Shown here: positions 63,103 to 64,000 of the stretch, piece after piece
How the letters are laid out: each line of letters opens with the position of its first letter
How positions within the stretch are numbered: the first letter of the stretch is position 1
Source: Solwaraspora sp. WMMD406
GTDB lineage: Bacteria > Actinomycetota > Actinomycetes > Mycobacteriales > Micromonosporaceae
Assembly (NCBI RefSeq): GCF_029626025.1
Contig: NZ_JARUBF010000001.1
Span: 5,178,001 to 5,242,000 of the forward strand
Direction of reading: 5' to 3'
DNA: 64,000 bases
Position numbers and translations under genes: made by a program
The notes under the pieces: generated by a model
What the model was told of the DNA's origin: nothing
The model's input: only the letters and a program-made list of their open reading frames with translations
Databases searched by the model: none

Positions 63103-64000
63103 TCACTTGTCCGAGCTGATTCGACGGGCCAGCAGATAGTTGACGAGCGACATGCCCGCGATCAGCAGGAACAGCAGCAGCGACACCGCCCCGGCGTAGC
63201 CCCACTGGAAGCGCTGGTTCATGACGTCGAGCAGATACATCGTGATCGTCTGGAACTGCCCCTGTGACCCACCGGAGATGCCGCCGGGCCCGCTGGTGAA
63301 CAGCAAGGGTTCGGTGAACAGTTGCAGGCCACCGATCGTCGAGATGATCAGCGTGAAGATGATGGTGGGCCGCAGCTGTGGCACGGTGATCGACCAGAAC
63401 TGCCGCATCCGGGTCGCGCCGTCGAGCGCGGCGGCCTCGTACATGTCCTTGGGGATGGCCTGCATTCCGGCGAGGTAGATCAGGGCGTTGTAGCCGACCC
63501 ACCGCCAGTCGACCATCGTGGAGATCGCGAACCAGGAGGCGAGCTTGCTGGCCCGGAAGTCGATCGGATCGACACCGAAAATCGACAGCAGCCAGTTGAC
63601 CAGGCCGAAGTCCCGGGCGTAGATCATGGAGAAGATCAGCGCGACGACCGCCGTGGAGGTGATGATCGGCATGGCGATGGCCATCCGGAAGAAGGTCTGG
63701 CCCTTGATCCGCCGGTTCAGCGCGTTGGCCAGCATCATCGCGATCACCAACTGCGGCACGGTGGCCATGACGAACATGCCGAAGGTGTTGTAGACGGCGT
63801 TCCAGAACTGGGGATCGTCGGTCAGCAGCCGGACGAAGTTGTCCAGGCCGACGAAGCTGATCTCGGCGTTGAGCGGTGACCGGTCGGTCAGCGCGATCCA
63901 GACGGTGTAGACGATCGGATAGACGCCGAAGATCGCGAAGATCACGAAGAACGGCAGGACGTAGAGGTATGGGGAGAATCTGAGGTCCAGGCGGGTGAAC
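63103..64000 (-). CDS. cebF: cello-oligosaccharide ABC permease CebF, 5'-truncated by window edge
   Basis: The frame is open to the right edge, so the N-terminus is missing; about 298 residues are visible, starting within FTRLDLRFSPYLYVLPFF. It is a MalF-type permease with hydrophobic helices and the EAA loop EAAALDGATRMRQFWSITVP. An internal GTG at 63945 could be mistaken for the start, but the upstream residues continue the first helix. It pairs with CebG downstream; cebE should lie beyond the edge. Confidence 0.92.
   Translation of the reverse strand, partial: FTRLDLRFSPYLYVLPFFVIFAIFGVYPIVYTVWIALTDRSPLNAEISFVGLDNFVRLLTDDPQFWNAVYNTFGMFVMATVPQLVIAMMLANALNRRIKGQTFFRMAIAMPIITSTAVVALIFSMIYARDFGLVNWLLSIFGVDPIDFRASKLASWFAISTMVDWRWVGYNALIYLAGMQAIPKDMYEAAALDGATRMRQFWSITVPQLRPTIIFTLIISTIGGLQLFTEPLLFTSGPGGISGGSQGQFQTITMYLLDVMNQRFQWGYAGAVSLLLFLLIAGMSLVNYLLARRISSDK

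Noticed and set aside
63103-63945. Complete 280-residue permease starting at GTG 63945
   Set aside because: The frame continues upstream with hydrophobic permease-like residues to the edge, so the gene is truncated by the window rather than starting there.

Overview
The window is GC-rich DNA (roughly 70% G+C by eye) with tightly packed, often translationally coupled genes, many GTG and TTG starts, and purine-rich ribosome binding sites. The gene content (CebR-controlled cellobiose uptake, BioB with a BsaP-like partner, nSTAND/WD40 NTPase, iterative type I PKS, YcaO-TfuA operon) points to a filamentous actinomycete. Micromonosporaceae is my best guess, but it is inference only. No insertion sequence, rRNA or CRISPR array was seen.

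About 0.7-28 kb looks like one flank of a specialised-metabolite cluster. It holds an iterative type I PKS (KS-AT-DH-KR-ACP, of the 6-methylsalicylate/naphthoate synthase type), an O-methyltransferase beside it, and an aryl-acid AMP ligase overlapping its stop codon. It also holds a UDP-glucose dehydrogenase plus UDP-glucuronate decarboxylase pair (a pentose route) with a GT1 glycosyltransferase. Further genes are a free ACP with its own acyl ligase, an HSL-type hydrolase, a carboxyl/O-methyltransferase, an FMN 2-hydroxyacid oxidase, and a second UDP-sugar dehydrogenase with a large GT2 enzyme. To the right come three tandem SgcJ-like NTF2-fold genes, a peroxiredoxin, an epoxide hydrolase, an AraC regulator and a DUF1702 gene. 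SgcJ-like, DUF1702, NcsB-like PKS/ligase/OMT and UDP-xylose genes together recall nine-membered enediyne clusters such as maduropeptin and neocarzinostatin. No enediyne PKS lies in the window, so the product class is unproven.

About 28-34 kb carries SCP2 and MerR genes, an MFS exporter, and divergent from it a coupled operon ycaO - tfuA - 57-codon peptide closed by a strong terminator. This is a candidate uncharacterised thioamide RiPP locus. A Gly-Cys-Val tRNA operon follows.

About 34.8-54.2 kb is mainly housekeeping or secreted functions: a TetR regulator with a possible leaderless promoter, a PmoA-like protein, a FUSC exporter, a membrane-anchored protein, a methyltransferase and a P450. 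The biotin genes come next (bioF-bioD divergent from bioB-bsaP-GNAT), then a trypsin-like protease, a 1457-residue nSTAND/WD40 protein, a subtilase, a GH25 muramidase and an LtrA membrane protein.

About 54.5-64 kb is a cellulose/cello-oligosaccharide region: a GH9-CBM3-CBM2 cellulase with a perfect CebR operator upstream, two ACT-domain proteins, then cebR, bglC, cebG and cebF (the last running off the right edge). The cellulase releases cello-oligosaccharides, CebF/CebG import them, BglC hydrolyses them inside the cell, and CebR senses them.

Several genes and spacers carry short in-phase tandem repeats (6-30 bp units), which is a recurring oddity of this window.
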